NCBI RefSeq assembly: GCF_020297485.1
Contig: NZ_JAIWZC010000001.1
Span: forward strand, 4,650,001-4,714,000
Source of the DNA: Enterocloster clostridioformis
Lineage (GTDB): Bacteria; Bacillota; Clostridia; Lachnospirales; Lachnospiraceae
Direction: 5' to 3'
DNA length: 64,000 nt
A program made the translations under genes and the position numbers. Of this stretch, positions 42,773 to 51,909 are shown in pieces. How positions within the stretch are numbered: position 1 is the first letter of the stretch; each line of letters opens with the position of its first letter. The notes beneath the pieces are model-generated. The model saw only the letters and a list, made by a program, of their open reading frames with translations, made no database searches and was not told the origin of the DNA.

Positions 42773-43459
42773 ATGGAACGAGAGGTCAGCCTGGAGGAGA
42801 TATCCGACGGAAAGTTATATGGTACCAATGATATGGTGAGGGCTGACAGCGGCGGCTGTGAAGGCTGCTTTGCCTGCTGCCGCGGTATGGGGTCATCCAT
42901 CATACTGGATCCGCTTGATATGTTCCGCCTTACGGTAAATCTGGGGATGACGCAGGAGCAGCTTCTGGCAGGTCCTCTGGAGTTAAATGTGGTGGATGGC
43001 ATTATCCTGCCCAACATCCGGATGACGGGCCGGGATGAGGCATGTTCCTTCCTGAACAGTGAGGGCAGGTGCGGTATCCATCCCTACAGGCCCGGTTTCT
43101 GCCGCCTCTTTCCACTGGGAAGACTGTATGAGAACAGGTCCTTCCGCTATTTCCTGCAGGTTCATGAGTGTCCCAGGGAGAACAGAAGCAAGGTGAAGGT
43201 CCGCAGGTGGATTGACACCCCGGATGTGAAGGAATATGAGAAGTTTGTAAATGACTGGCATTATTTTCTCAAGGACCTGGGTACGGGCCTGGAGAAAAAT
43301 GGAAACCCGGATATCAGAAAAACGGTGGATATGTATGTGCTGAATCAGTTTTATATAACTCCTTATAACAGCGGGGAAGGGTTCTATCCTCAGTTTTACA
43401 GGCGGATGACAGAGGCATCTGCGTTTGCGGGACGTTTTGGAATCAAAACCACCTTTTAA
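42773..43459 (+). CDS. YkgJ-family cysteine cluster protein
   Basis: 228 residues with the cysteine pattern of the YkgJ/UPF0153 (CxxCxxCC) family: GGCEGCFACCRGM near residue 27, then CSFLNSEGRCGIHPYRPGFCRLFPLG and a late VHECP. The cysteines probably bind zinc or an iron-sulfur cluster; the function of the family is not established. ATG 42773 follows AAAAGGAG at 42754-42761. It lies 43 bases before the nitroreductase gene and is probably co-transcribed with it. Confidence 0.85.
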   Translation: MEREVSLEEISDGKLYGTNDMVRADSGGCEGCFACCRGMGSSIILDPLDMFRLTVNLGMTQEQLLAGPLELNVVDGIILPNIRMTGRDEACSFLNSEGRCGIHPYRPGFCRLFPLGRLYENRSFRYFLQVHECPRENRSKVKVRRWIDTPDVKEYEKFVNDWHYFLKDLGTGLEKNGNPDIRKTVDMYVLNQFYITPYNSGEGFYPQFYRRMTEASAFAGRFGIKTTF

Positions 43460-43502
43460 AAGCGGTTTCCGGATATTAAAAAATGAACAGGAGGAACATT
43501 AT

Positions 43503-44042
43503 ATGGAATTAGATGCGGTATTGAGAGAAAGAAGGAGCATGAGAAAGTACCAGCCGGACAGGAAGGTGAGCCGTGAACAGGTGGAGGAGATCCTTAAGGC
43601 GGCCACTCTTGCGCCGTCCTGGAAGAATTCGCAGACAGCCAGATACTATGTGGTTATGTCAGACGATATGCTGAAAGATGTAAAGGAAACCTGCCTTCCC
43701 TCCTTTAACCAGACAAACTGTAAGGATGCGCCTGTGTTGATTGTGGCCACCTTTGTTAAGAACCGCTCAGGATATGACAATGACGGAACCCCTTCCAATG
43801 AGTTGGGAAACGGCTGGGGCTGCTACGATTTGGGGATGCATAACCAGAACCTGCTGCTGAAGGCAAAGGATTTGGGTCTGGACACCCTGGTAATGGGAAT
43901 AAGGGATGCCGGCAAGCTGAGGGAACTGCTCTCCATCGGGGAGGACCAGGATGTGGCGGCGGTCATTGCCCTGGGATACGGAGCGGCTGACCCTCAGATG
44001 CCAAAGCGCAGCACCGTTCAGGAGATAGCCAGGTTCTATTAA
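43503..44042 (+). CDS. Nitroreductase-family FMN enzyme
   Basis: 179 residues. The FMN-binding start RERRSMRKYQPDRKVSREQVEEILKAATLAPSWKNSQ (Arg and Ser contacts to phosphate) and the C-terminal ALGYGAADPQMPKRS identify the nitroreductase fold. Members reduce nitro, quinone or flavin substrates with NAD(P)H; the natural substrate is unknown. AGGAGG at 43490-43495 fixes ATG 43503. A terminator follows at 44136-44170. Confidence 0.92.
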   Translation: MELDAVLRERRSMRKYQPDRKVSREQVEEILKAATLAPSWKNSQTARYYVVMSDDMLKDVKETCLPSFNQTNCKDAPVLIVATFVKNRSGYDNDGTPSNELGNGWGCYDLGMHNQNLLLKAKDLGLDTLVMGIRDAGKLRELLSIGEDQDVAAVIALGYGAADPQMPKRSTVQEIARFY

Positions 44043-44135
44043 TCAGTGCGGAGGTAAGGCCTGGACAGGATTAGGAGAGTATACAGATTGTGATTTGCGC
44101 TGATTCATCAGAGGAGATGTGTTCAGGGAGACAAC

Positions 44136-44170
44136 AAAGCCGGAAAGCGAGATTCGTTTTCCGGCCTTTT
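44136..44170 (+). terminator. Terminator directly followed by the group II intron
   Basis: AAAGCCGGAAA (44136-44146) pairs with TTTTCCGGCCTTTT (44157-44170) with one bulge. The intron starts immediately after its T-run. Confidence 0.8.
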
Positions 44171-46016
44171 GTTTGCCCAGCATGGGCGTTTTCTAATGGG
44201 TGAAAGTCCCAAGTGCGCGTAGGCAACAACGAAGCACATAGCCGAACAGCAAGGGTGTCCGCCGTGAGACGGAATCTGAAAGAAGCTGTAAGCAAACCTC
44301 TGACCTGACGGACAGGAACCGCATATAAGGCTCGGAAATACGGATAAGGTGGCAAAAGGCACTGAAGTCCAAAAGGTTGCCGGAAGTACGAGTAAATGCG
44401 GCAGGTACATGGAGGAAAAGAACACGCACCTTAACTGGGGAGGTCTCACAGGCGGTCTCATTAGCCGTAGTAACAACGAATTGTGAGAAGTCAGCAGAAG
44501 CCATAGTAGTGAGGAAGTTCCTGTAATGGGGACGGAGCGAAGGGCTGAACAATCAATCAGTTGAAGTACGTTCCACTTCGTAGCCGGAGCATACGCCTGT
44601 CGATGACTTCAAAGGCGGCAAAGGCAAAAGGGGCAGAAAGGAAACAACGCATGGACACAAGCAGTCTCATGGAGCAGATATTAAGCAGGGATAATCTAAA
44701 TGCGGCGTATCTGCAAGTCGTAAGGAATAAAGGAGCGGCAGGCGTGGACGGGATGACCGTTGAAGAACTTGGCGCATATCTTTCGGAAAACGGCGAAAAC
44801 ATTAAGGAACAGTTGCGGACGAGGAAGTATAAGCCGAAGCCAGTCCGCAGGGTGGAGATACCCAAACCCGATGGTGGTACAAGAAATCTTGGAGTGCCAA
44901 CAGCAGTAGACCGCTTTGTACAGCAGGCGGTGGCACAGGTGCTTACCCCGATATTTGAGGAGCAGTTTCACGACCACAGCTATGGATTCAGACCCAAGCG
45001 GTGTGCACAGCAGGCAGTCCTTAAAGCATTGGAAATGATGAATGACGGACACAACTGGATAGTGGATATCGACCTAGCGAAATTCTTTGACACAGTAGAC
45101 CATGACAAGCTGATGACGATTTTCGGACGGACAATAAAGGACGGAGATGTCATATCGGTGGTAAGAAAGATTCTGGTCAGCGGCGTAATGATTGATGATG
45201 AGTATGAAGATACGGTAGTCGGCACACCGCAGGGTGGAAATATCTCGCCGCTGTTAGCAAATATCATGTTAAATGAGCTGGACAAAGAACTGGAAGCAAG
45301 GAGGCTGGATTTCGTCCGGTATGCAGATGACCTTATTATAATGGTCGGGAGCAGACAGGCGGCAGAGCGGGTAATGAAGAGCGTGGCTCGGTTTATAGAG
45401 GAAAAGCTTGGACTGAAAGTGAACGCGGAAAAGAGCAGGGTTGATAAACCAAAGGGCATTAAGTATCTGGGGTTTGGATTTTACTATGACTCATTTGCCA
45501 AAGGGTACAAAGCCAGACCACACCCGAAAGCGGCAGCAAAGTTCAAGGCGCAGATGAAGAAATATACAAGCAGGAGCTGGGGAGTGGGCAATGGTTATAA
45601 AATTGGGAAACTCAACCGGCTTATCCGAGGGTGGATAAATTATTTCAAAATCGGAAGCATGAAAAGGCTGTGCGCAAAAATGGACGGACAGATTCGGTAT
45701 CGACTGCGCATGTGCATATGGAAACACTGGAAAACGCCAAAGAACAGGGAAAAGAATCTTATCAAACTTGGTCTGCCGCCAAATGCGGCACATGGCATTT
45801 CATATGCCAAAGGATATGCCAGAGTGTGCAGAAGCTGGAATCTCCACATTTGTATCAGTAAAGAGAGACTAGCTAAGTTTGGTCTTGTATCCATGGAAGA
45901 CTACTACGCCGAAAAGGCTGTTACATGTTAAGTTGATTGAACCGCCGTATACCGAACGGTACGTACGGTGGTGTGAGAGGTCGGAAGGCGAAATAATCGC
46001 CTTCCTCCTACTCGAT
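44171..46016 (+). mobile_element. Group II intron with its reverse transcriptase/maturase
   Basis: The 5' part from about 44171 (GTTTGCCCAGCATGGG, then GGTGAAAGTCCC) is a long structured RNA without coding potential up to 44650. The maturase gene occupies 44651-45931. Behind it lies a domain V-like hairpin (about 45939-45973: ACCGCCGTATACC, GAACGG, TACGTACGGTGG) and a domain VI-like hairpin (AAGGCG/CGCCTT) ending at CTACTCGAT near 46016. Insertion right behind a terminator stem is the known preference of class C introns. The 3' boundary touches the end of the opposing SGNH hydrolase gene. Exact ends are estimated within a few bases. Confidence 0.85.
44651..45931 (+). CDS. ltrA: Group II intron reverse transcriptase/maturase
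   Basis: 426 residues. RT motifs include RKYKPKPVRRVEIPKPDGGTRNLGVPT, the FRPKRCAQQAVLKAL palm start, VVGTPQGGNISPLLANI and the catalytic YADD (FVRYADDLIIM). The maturase (X) domain follows (LNRLIRGWINYFK, RLRMCIWKHWKTPK). There is no HNH endonuclease domain at the C-terminus, so it would insert by priming from nascent strands, as class C and D maturases do. ATG 44651 follows AAAGGAA. The frame is open and all motifs intact, so the intron may be active. Confidence 0.95.
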   Translation: MDTSSLMEQILSRDNLNAAYLQVVRNKGAAGVDGMTVEELGAYLSENGENIKEQLRTRKYKPKPVRRVEIPKPDGGTRNLGVPTAVDRFVQQAVAQVLTPIFEEQFHDHSYGFRPKRCAQQAVLKALEMMNDGHNWIVDIDLAKFFDTVDHDKLMTIFGRTIKDGDVISVVRKILVSGVMIDDEYEDTVVGTPQGGNISPLLANIMLNELDKELEARRLDFVRYADDLIIMVGSRQAAERVMKSVARFIEEKLGLKVNAEKSRVDKPKGIKYLGFGFYYDSFAKGYKARPHPKAAAKFKAQMKKYTSRSWGVGNGYKIGKLNRLIRGWINYFKIGSMKRLCAKMDGQIRYRLRMCIWKHWKTPKNREKNLIKLGLPPNAAHGISYAKGYARVCRSWNLHICISKERLAKFGLVSMEDYYAEKAVTC

Positions 46017-46023
46017 TTCACTC

Positions 46024-46659
46024 CTACGGTTCAAAATACCCCTTCACCACCTCAGCGATTCCCTCAGCCAATGCCCCATGGTTCTTTGCGTCCATATGAA
46101 GCTGGTCCAGGCCGCTGGGGCCTGCCAGGGATGCGGCATCCAGGAAAAGACATCCCTCAGTCTTTGCCAGTTCCTGATAGAGTGGCGCAAGGGCCATTGA
46201 CTTGCCGGGAGCGGTTTCGTCAAAACTGACATATGGACAGTGCTCCATGTCGTTTCCTATATGGATAGGGGATATCACCAGAATCTTTGGCTTCTTATAG
46301 CCTTCCCCGTAATCAAATCCCTGTACCGTGTGGCACAAATTTTCCATTCCCTTTGTTATAACCCTGGGCGAGGCATGAAAATGGGCCTTGCAGTCATTTG
46401 TGCCCAGAAACAGAATGACCAGGTCCAGCGGTTTATGGCTCTGGAGCGCCATGGGAAGTGCCTGGATGCCGCACCGGCCAGGCTCCAGCGGGTCATCCCA
46501 GACCGTGGTGCGTCCGCCCATACCTTCCTCGATCACATAATATTCAGGTCCCAGAAGAACCTGAAGACGTCCGGGCCAGCGGGTATTCCAGGAATGGCGT
46601 CCTCCTTTGGGATTGGTCCCGAATGTGTTGGAGTCACCGAAGCAGAGTATATTTATCAT
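46024..46659 (-). CDS. SGNH/GDSL-family hydrolase (arylesterase-like)
   Basis: 211 residues with the four SGNH blocks: nucleophile Ser in CFGDSNTFG, Gly in GMGGRTT, Asn in FLGTNDCK, and Asp/His in LDQLHMDAKNHG. It is a cytoplasmic lipase/esterase-type enzyme without signal peptide, similar to TAP/arylesterase proteins; the natural ester is unknown. AAGGAGG (complement of 46669-46675) fixes the ATG at 46659. Its 3' end lies a few bases from the group II intron on the opposite strand, so its own terminator may have been displaced. Confidence 0.9.
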   Translation of the reverse strand: MINILCFGDSNTFGTNPKGGRHSWNTRWPGRLQVLLGPEYYVIEEGMGGRTTVWDDPLEPGRCGIQALPMALQSHKPLDLVILFLGTNDCKAHFHASPRVITKGMENLCHTVQGFDYGEGYKKPKILVISPIHIGNDMEHCPYVSFDETAPGKSMALAPLYQELAKTEGCLFLDAASLAGPSGLDQLHMDAKNHGALAEGIAEVVKGYFEP

Positions 46660-46795
46660 AGACAGAACCTCCTTATTGCATGGTTGAACTGTTCCAATCA
46701 GTAACCACACTTTTCTCCTATGATATCACAAGTAATGGAAAAATGGATTACTTTATGATAAAATAAACGAAACTGTAACAGGAGGAAATATATAT

Positions 46796-47800
46796 ATGGA
46801 TAAGATTTCCAGGGGATTTGTGGGCAGGACGGTACGGGCTGTTGTGTTCATTATTCTTATCATTGTATTCTGCACTGCCATATCCAGCGCAGGCATATAT
46901 CTGGCATCCAGATTTGGGCTGACCCAGTCCAGGGAGCAGGTGCCGCTGACAGCTCTTTACCTGGGAAATGAAGGGAAAGTGGAGCTTCCGGGACGTGGAA
47001 AAATGGTGGAGGGAAACGGATGGAGACTGAGAAATTCCAGGGACAGCTATACGCTGACATTGGATAGTGCGGTTATAGAAAACGCAGCTGAAAAAAACGC
47101 AGTTGAAAAAGATACATCTGAAGAAAACACAGTCATGGAAAATACGGAGTCCTCCCGGCCCGGGATTGATATATCAGGGGACTTAACCATTGAGTTAAAT
47201 GAAGGCAGCGGCAGCTGGATCCGGTCGGAAGGCGCAGGCATACGCATACATTCAGGCACCCTGGTCATCCGGGGAAAGGGAAGCCTGGACATTGAAGCCG
47301 GGACAGCAGGCATCTTGGGGAATAGAACGGGAAACAGTCAGGCTGCCCTGCGCCTGGAGGGCGGACAGCTGGATATAAAGGGAACGTATGCGGGAATATC
47401 ATGTCCGGAGGTGGATATTGCCGGAGGAACCGGTGTGGTTTTGGCCTCAGGCCAATCCGGAATCGGACTTTATTCATGCAGGCTCAGAGTGGAAGAATCA
47501 GAGGGAGAGATAACAGCAGAGGGCAGCGGCGCGGCGGTACTGGCAGGCGGCAGCGGGGAGATGAAGCCATCCATAAAGGTGGATGAAAAAGCGGCGGCAG
47601 GGCCTGGCAATGTCCGAATCGTGGAGCTTGACGCTGCCCGGTTGGAAAACGCGGCAGGCCATGAGGAAGAAATCGGGGGATGGATGGAAGGCGCGTATTC
47701 TTCTCTTCTTACATATTCGTCAGAGGATATGGTTACTTATAATGAAGATACATTCTGTTTTGACGGTTCAGCCAAAACGATCCGGTTTGCCGCCAAATAA
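46796..47800 (+). CDS. Membrane-anchored beta-rich protein of unknown function
   Basis: 334 residues. One N-terminal transmembrane helix (AVVFIILIIVFCTAISSAGIYLA) anchors an extracytoplasmic region. After an Ala/Glu/Asn linker of near repeats (ENAAEKNAVEKDTSEENTV) come regular short strands with glycine turns (ISGDLTIELNEGSGSWIRSEG, LVIRGKGSLDIEAG, LRLEGGQLDIKG), the look of a beta-helix or carbohydrate-binding-like solenoid. I do not recognise the family. AGGAGG lies before the ATG. The Spx/ArsC-like gene follows after 27 bases and is probably co-transcribed. Confidence 0.7.
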   Translation: MDKISRGFVGRTVRAVVFIILIIVFCTAISSAGIYLASRFGLTQSREQVPLTALYLGNEGKVELPGRGKMVEGNGWRLRNSRDSYTLTLDSAVIENAAEKNAVEKDTSEENTVMENTESSRPGIDISGDLTIELNEGSGSWIRSEGAGIRIHSGTLVIRGKGSLDIEAGTAGILGNRTGNSQAALRLEGGQLDIKGTYAGISCPEVDIAGGTGVVLASGQSGIGLYSCRLRVEESEGEITAEGSGAAVLAGGSGEMKPSIKVDEKAAAGPGNVRIVELDAARLENAAGHEEEIGGWMEGAYSSLLTYSSEDMVTYNEDTFCFDGSAKTIRFAAK

Positions 47801-47827
47801 GAAAATAGAACAGATGGAGGAATGAAG

Positions 47828-48184
47828 ATGAGTCTTACCGTATTATGCTACAAAAAATGCTCTACCTGCCAGAAGGCTTTAAAGTGGCTGGATGCCAATG
47901 GGATTTCCTATGTGGAGAGACCCATCAGGGAGGAGAATCCCACCCTGGAGGAATTAAGGGAATGGTATGGGAACAGCGGGCTTTCTCTGAAGCGTTTCTT
48001 TAATACCAGCGGAAATATCTACAAGGAAATGTCTCTGAAGGATAAACTGCCGTCCATGAGTGAGGACGAGCAGCTGGCGCTTCTGGCCACGGACGGGATG
48101 CTGGTGAAAAGACCGCTGGTGGTGGGGGACGGCTTTGTGCTCACCGGATTTAAGGAGGCGGAGTGGAAGGAAAAGCTGCTGTAG
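47828..48184 (+). CDS. Spx/ArsC-family thioredoxin-fold protein
   Basis: 118 residues with an N-terminal CYKKCSTCQKALKWLD, giving the C-x2-C redox pair, and the family C-terminal DGMLVKRPLVVGDGFVLTGFKE. It belongs to the arsenate reductase/Spx/MgsR group; the length and motif point to the Yffb/Spx-like cluster, not to true arsenate reductases. It may be a redox-sensitive partner of RNA polymerase or a reductase. ATG 47828 has GGAGG at 47816-47820; the ATG at 47822 is too close to it. Confidence 0.88.
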   Translation: MSLTVLCYKKCSTCQKALKWLDANGISYVERPIREENPTLEELREWYGNSGLSLKRFFNTSGNIYKEMSLKDKLPSMSEDEQLALLATDGMLVKRPLVVGDGFVLTGFKEAEWKEKLL

Positions 48185-48217
48185 ATTTTAACGCAGTCAC
48201 ATAATCAACCAAACATG

Positions 48218-48267
48218 AAATGCCGGAAGACGCACCTTACTAAAAGTGCGTTCTTTCGGCATTTTTT
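48218..48267 (+). terminator. Terminator after the Spx/ArsC-like gene
   Basis: AAATGCCGGAAGACGCAC (48218-48235) pairs with the sequence starting at 48246 (GTGCG, CGGCATTT) and runs into six T residues. Confidence 0.85.
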
Positions 48268-48339
48268 CATGATATTTATAGTTCCGTGATATTTATCTTT
48301 CCATGATATGTAAGGAACACGCAGTAAGCAACAGCCATT

Positions 48340-49176
48340 TTATGCCTGGTCTGCCGCCGCCAAATCATCCAGGGTTCCAAAATGATACCCCATTTCCTCC
48401 CACTTGGTCAGGAGTTCATCCAGAATCTGCCCGTTTGTTTTGGATGTGCTGTGAAGCAGGACAATGGCGCCGGGATGAATGCGGGTCAGTAGCTTTTTGA
48501 AGGCCTCATCTTTGGTGGGCTGCTTATCTTCGTACCAGTCCACATAGGCCAGGCTCCAGAAAAAGGTCTTATAGCCCATGTCATTGGCCATTTTCAGGTT
48601 GCTTTCACTGTATTTGCCCTGGGGGGGACGGTAATATTTTTTCATTGGCTGTCCCGTGGTCTGCTGGTACAGGGTTTCCAGGTCATTCAGTTCCTTTTCA
48701 AAGGCCTCCTTCGTGGAGATTTTTGACATATCCGGATGGTGGAAGGTATGGTTTCCCACATTGTGGCCCTCGGCAACCATTCGTTTTACCAGGTCCGGAC
48801 TGGTCTGTAAATAATTTCCAACCAGGAAAAAAGTGGCGTGTACATTGTGCTTTTTCAGGGCGTCCAGGATGGCGGCTGTGTTTCCGTTTTCATAACCGGC
48901 GTCAAAGGTCAGGTAGATGACCTTATCCTGGGTATTCTGGGCATAGTAGGCATTGAACTGTTTCAGATAGTCCGCAGTGGCATTTCCAACGGGCATCTGG
49001 CCCTCGCCCGGGAAACTAAGTCCCCAGTTGCCGTCGGCTGAGGTGGTCACTGCTTCGGGAGGACGGTTGTATTCTACTACCTGGGCGGCCAGCCGTCCGG
49101 CACAAAAGGCCAGGGCGAACAGAAGGGTGGTCTGTAACAGCTTCTTCATGGGAAGTCTTCTGAGTCTGTTTTTCAT
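48340..49176 (-). CDS. pdaA: Polysaccharide deacetylase, PdaA type
   Basis: 278 residues. N-terminal signal or anchor (LLQTTLLFALAFCAGRLAAQ), then a NodB domain: VIYLTFDAGYENGNT (catalytic Asp region), GHNVGNHTFHHPDMSK with the metal-binding H-x3-H, RPPQGKYSE and the late LLHSTSKTN. The domain order and the sequence WGLSFPGEGQMPVGNATADYL upstream match delta-lactam-biosynthetic de-N-acetylases, which prepare cortex peptidoglycan in spores. That function is inferred from family similarity. The ATG at 49149 is an alternative start; neither has a strong binding site. Confidence 0.85.
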   Translation of the reverse strand: MKNRLRRLPMKKLLQTTLLFALAFCAGRLAAQVVEYNRPPEAVTTSADGNWGLSFPGEGQMPVGNATADYLKQFNAYYAQNTQDKVIYLTFDAGYENGNTAAILDALKKHNVHATFFLVGNYLQTSPDLVKRMVAEGHNVGNHTFHHPDMSKISTKEAFEKELNDLETLYQQTTGQPMKKYYRPPQGKYSESNLKMANDMGYKTFFWSLAYVDWYEDKQPTKDEAFKKLLTRIHPGAIVLLHSTSKTNGQILDELLTKWEEMGYHFGTLDDLAAADQA

Positions 49177-49376
49177 AAAGGATAGGTCCTGTTTCAGAAG
49201 TAATTACTTTAAATATATAGAAACAGAGGCCGTATTATTCCCGGAACCCGCAAAAGAAGGGGTTTTGCTTACCGTGGGGGAGGTATTGCCGGAGACTGCG
49301 GCGGATTCCGGGGGTTGATAAAAACGGGGACGATCCACGGATAATCAGGTACCATAATCCGGCATATAAATCACCA

Positions 49377-49405
49377 TTGTTTTATTATTTCGGATTTGTT
49401 ATAAT
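49377..49405 (+). promoter_or_regulatory. Promoter of recQ
   Basis: TTGTTT (49377-49382), 17 bases, TATAAT (49400-49405) with an extended TGT before the -10. The leader to recQ is about 170 bases; no known RNA motif was recognised in it. The 200 bases between pdaA and this promoter show nothing definite. Confidence 0.7.
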
Positions 49406-49582
49406 GAATTACATCTATAATGTTTAATCGGTTTAATCTGCTTTAGACAGCAGGTCCGCTGCGGGGCATATTCGCCATTTTTCCATGGTTCTGAAGCACA
49501 GCTTAAGATAAGTCCGGTGCTAAAGCCGGGAACAGGGACTACCGGGTTCTTTTATGCCGGAGCAATACAGAGGAGTTTGATT

Positions 49583-51718
49583 ATGACACAATATGAGATA
49601 TTAAAACATTATTTTGGTTATGACACATTCAGGGATGGGCAGGATGTGCTGATCCAGAACATTCTGGAAGGAAGGGACGTGCTGGGAGTCATGCCCACTG
49701 GGGCCGGAAAATCCCTTTGTTATCAAATACCTGCCCTTATGATGGATGGAATCACGCTGGTCATTTCCCCGCTTATTTCCCTGATGAAGGACCAGGTAAG
49801 CAACTTAAACCAGGTGGGAATCCTGGCTGCTTACATTAACAGTTCGCTGACTGCGGCGCAGTATTATAAGGTACTAGACCTGGCCAGGGCCGGCAGATAT
49901 CCGATTATCTATGTGGCTCCGGAGCGCCTGATGTCTGAGGATTTCCTGCGGTTTGCACTGAGCGGCCAGGTGAAGATATCCATGGTAGCTGTGGACGAGG
50001 CCCATTGCGTATCACAGTGGGGTCAGGATTTCAGGCCCAGTTATCTGAAAATAGTGGATTTCATAAACCAGCTTCCGGTCCGGCCCGTTGTAAGCGCATT
50101 TACAGCCACCGCCACAGCCCAGGTGCGGGACGACATCATCGATATACTCATGCTCAGAAATCCCCAGGTTATGACCACGGGCTTTAACCGGCCTAATCTC
50201 TACTTCGGCGTACAGTCCCCCAAGGATAAATATGCCACCATGGTAAATTACCTGGAACGCCATAAGGGGGAAAGCGGTATTATCTATTGCCTGACCAGGA
50301 AAGTGGTGGAGGAGGTTTGCAGCCAGCTGATTCGGGAAGGATTTTCCGTTACCCGGTATCATGCGGGCTTAAGCGACAGTGAGCGCAGGCATAACCAGGA
50401 GGATTTTATATATGACCGGGCACAGATTATGGTTGCCACCAATGCCTTTGGCATGGGGATTGACAAGTCGAATGTCAGGTTTGTGGTGCATTATAACATG
50501 CCGAAGAACATGGAATCGTATTACCAGGAGGCCGGCAGGGCAGGAAGGGATGGTGAGCCCTCAGAGTGCATCCTTCTGTACGGCGGCCAGGATGTGGTAA
50601 CCAATCAGTTCTTTATTGACCATAACCAGGACAACGAGGCATTGGACCCCGTAACCCGGGAGATTGTCATGGAGCGGGACAGGGAACGCCTGCGGAAGAT
50701 GACCTTTTACTGCTTTACCAATGAATGCCTGAGAGATTACATACTGAGATATTTTGGGGAGTATGGAAGCAATTACTGCGGCAATTGCTCAAACTGTCTG
50801 AGCCAGTTTGAGACAGTGGATGTGACGGATATTTCCCGGATACTCATTGGATGTGTGGAGAGCTGCCGGCAGAGGTACGGAACCAATGTGATTATTGATA
50901 CGGTCCGCGGGGCCAACACAGCCAAGATACGCAATTACAGGATGGATGAGAACCCGCATTATGGGGAGCTGGCAAAGGTACCGGCCTACAAGCTGCGCCA
51001 GGTTATGAACCATCTGATGCTGAACGGATATCTGGCAGTGACAAACGATGAGTATGCGATTGTGAAATTGACAGGAAAGTCAAAGGGGATCCTGGAAGAA
51101 GGAGAGCAGGTGGCCATGAAGATGGCCAGGGAAGCGGAGCATCCCGCCAAAGTGGCCGGTGCGAGTGCCGGAAAGGGAAGAAAAGGCAGGAAGGGGCTGG
51201 CCGCAGCGGGAGGCGCAGAGTTTACGGAAGCAGACGAAACGCTGTTTGAGAAGCTGCGCGCTGTCAGGACAGAGATTGCAAAGGAAGAAAAGGTGCCGCC
51301 TTATATTGTATTTTCGGATAAGACGTTGACCCATATGTGTATCGTGAAGCCGGCTACCAAAGCGGAGATGCTGGATGTTTCAGGCGTGGGAGAGTTTAAG
51401 TATGAGAAGTACGGGGAGCGTTTTTTGGCTTGTGTGCAGGCGGAAATGAACAGCAGGCATGCCATAAAGGACAATTATGCCGCAAGAGATAATCACTCCG
51501 TAAAAGGCAATTATGCAAATCATGAAAAAAAGAGCCATATAGAAGACGAGATGTTTTTTGAGGGGGATGATTTGTATTTTACCAGCGATAGTGATGAGTT
51601 CGACGACTGGTCGCTGGAGACAGCTCTGACCGCCTGGGAATGCGGGAGCCAGGAAAATGAGAGCCGGGGAGCTGGCCGCCCGGATCCGATACTCAGAACA
51701 GACCAGTCTGAACAATAA
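49583..51718 (+). CDS. recQ: RecQ-family ATP-dependent DNA helicase
   Basis: 711 residues. Helicase motif I GVMPTGAGKSLCYQIPAL, motif II VDEAHCVSQWGQDFRPSY, motif III SAFTATAT, motif VI QEAGRAGRDGEPSECIL, then the RecQ zinc-binding and winged-helix region (CLRDYILRYFGEYGSNYCGNCSNC) and an HRDC domain (YIVFSDKTLTHMCIVKPATKAEML). The last 100 residues are a charged tail with little similarity to other RecQ proteins. It unwinds recombination and repair intermediates 3' to 5'. GAGGAG lies before ATG 49583. Confidence 0.95.
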   Translation: MTQYEILKHYFGYDTFRDGQDVLIQNILEGRDVLGVMPTGAGKSLCYQIPALMMDGITLVISPLISLMKDQVSNLNQVGILAAYINSSLTAAQYYKVLDLARAGRYPIIYVAPERLMSEDFLRFALSGQVKISMVAVDEAHCVSQWGQDFRPSYLKIVDFINQLPVRPVVSAFTATATAQVRDDIIDILMLRNPQVMTTGFNRPNLYFGVQSPKDKYATMVNYLERHKGESGIIYCLTRKVVEEVCSQLIREGFSVTRYHAGLSDSERRHNQEDFIYDRAQIMVATNAFGMGIDKSNVRFVVHYNMPKNMESYYQEAGRAGRDGEPSECILLYGGQDVVTNQFFIDHNQDNEALDPVTREIVMERDRERLRKMTFYCFTNECLRDYILRYFGEYGSNYCGNCSNCLSQFETVDVTDISRILIGCVESCRQRYGTNVIIDTVRGANTAKIRNYRMDENPHYGELAKVPAYKLRQVMNHLMLNGYLAVTNDEYAIVKLTGKSKGILEEGEQVAMKMAREAEHPAKVAGASAGKGRKGRKGLAAAGGAEFTEADETLFEKLRAVRTEIAKEEKVPPYIVFSDKTLTHMCIVKPATKAEMLDVSGVGEFKYEKYGERFLACVQAEMNSRHAIKDNYAARDNHSVKGNYANHEKKSHIEDEMFFEGDDLYFTSDSDEFDDWSLETALTAWECGSQENESRGAGRPDPILRTDQSEQ

Positions 51719-51754
51719 AAGGAGATGGATACATTGAAACGTTCAGATTAAACT

Positions 51755-51844
51755 ATGTTTACCAAAGAGAACATCTTTGGAAAAGGAGCGGAAAACACCG
51801 GCTTTGCCATTGATAACTTCATGGATTTGGGGAATGTTAAATAG
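51755..51844 (+). pseudogene. Possible cupin-protein remnant
   Basis: A 29-codon frame, MFTKENIFGKGAENTGFAIDNF and stop after GNVK. The first part resembles the N-terminus of small cupin/carboxymuconolactone-like proteins and the last part a strand further inside, as if the gene had lost its middle. Too short for certainty. Confidence 0.3.
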
Positions 51845-51909
51845 TAAAAATAAGACGTTGAAACCAATTCCCATATTGACCATGAATTCATCAGGAGGAA
51901 GGCGCATCC

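Noticed and set aside
47828..48184. Arsenate reductase for this gene
   Set aside because: The C-x2-C motif at the N-terminus and the absence of neighbouring ars genes fit the Spx/Yffb side of the family better.
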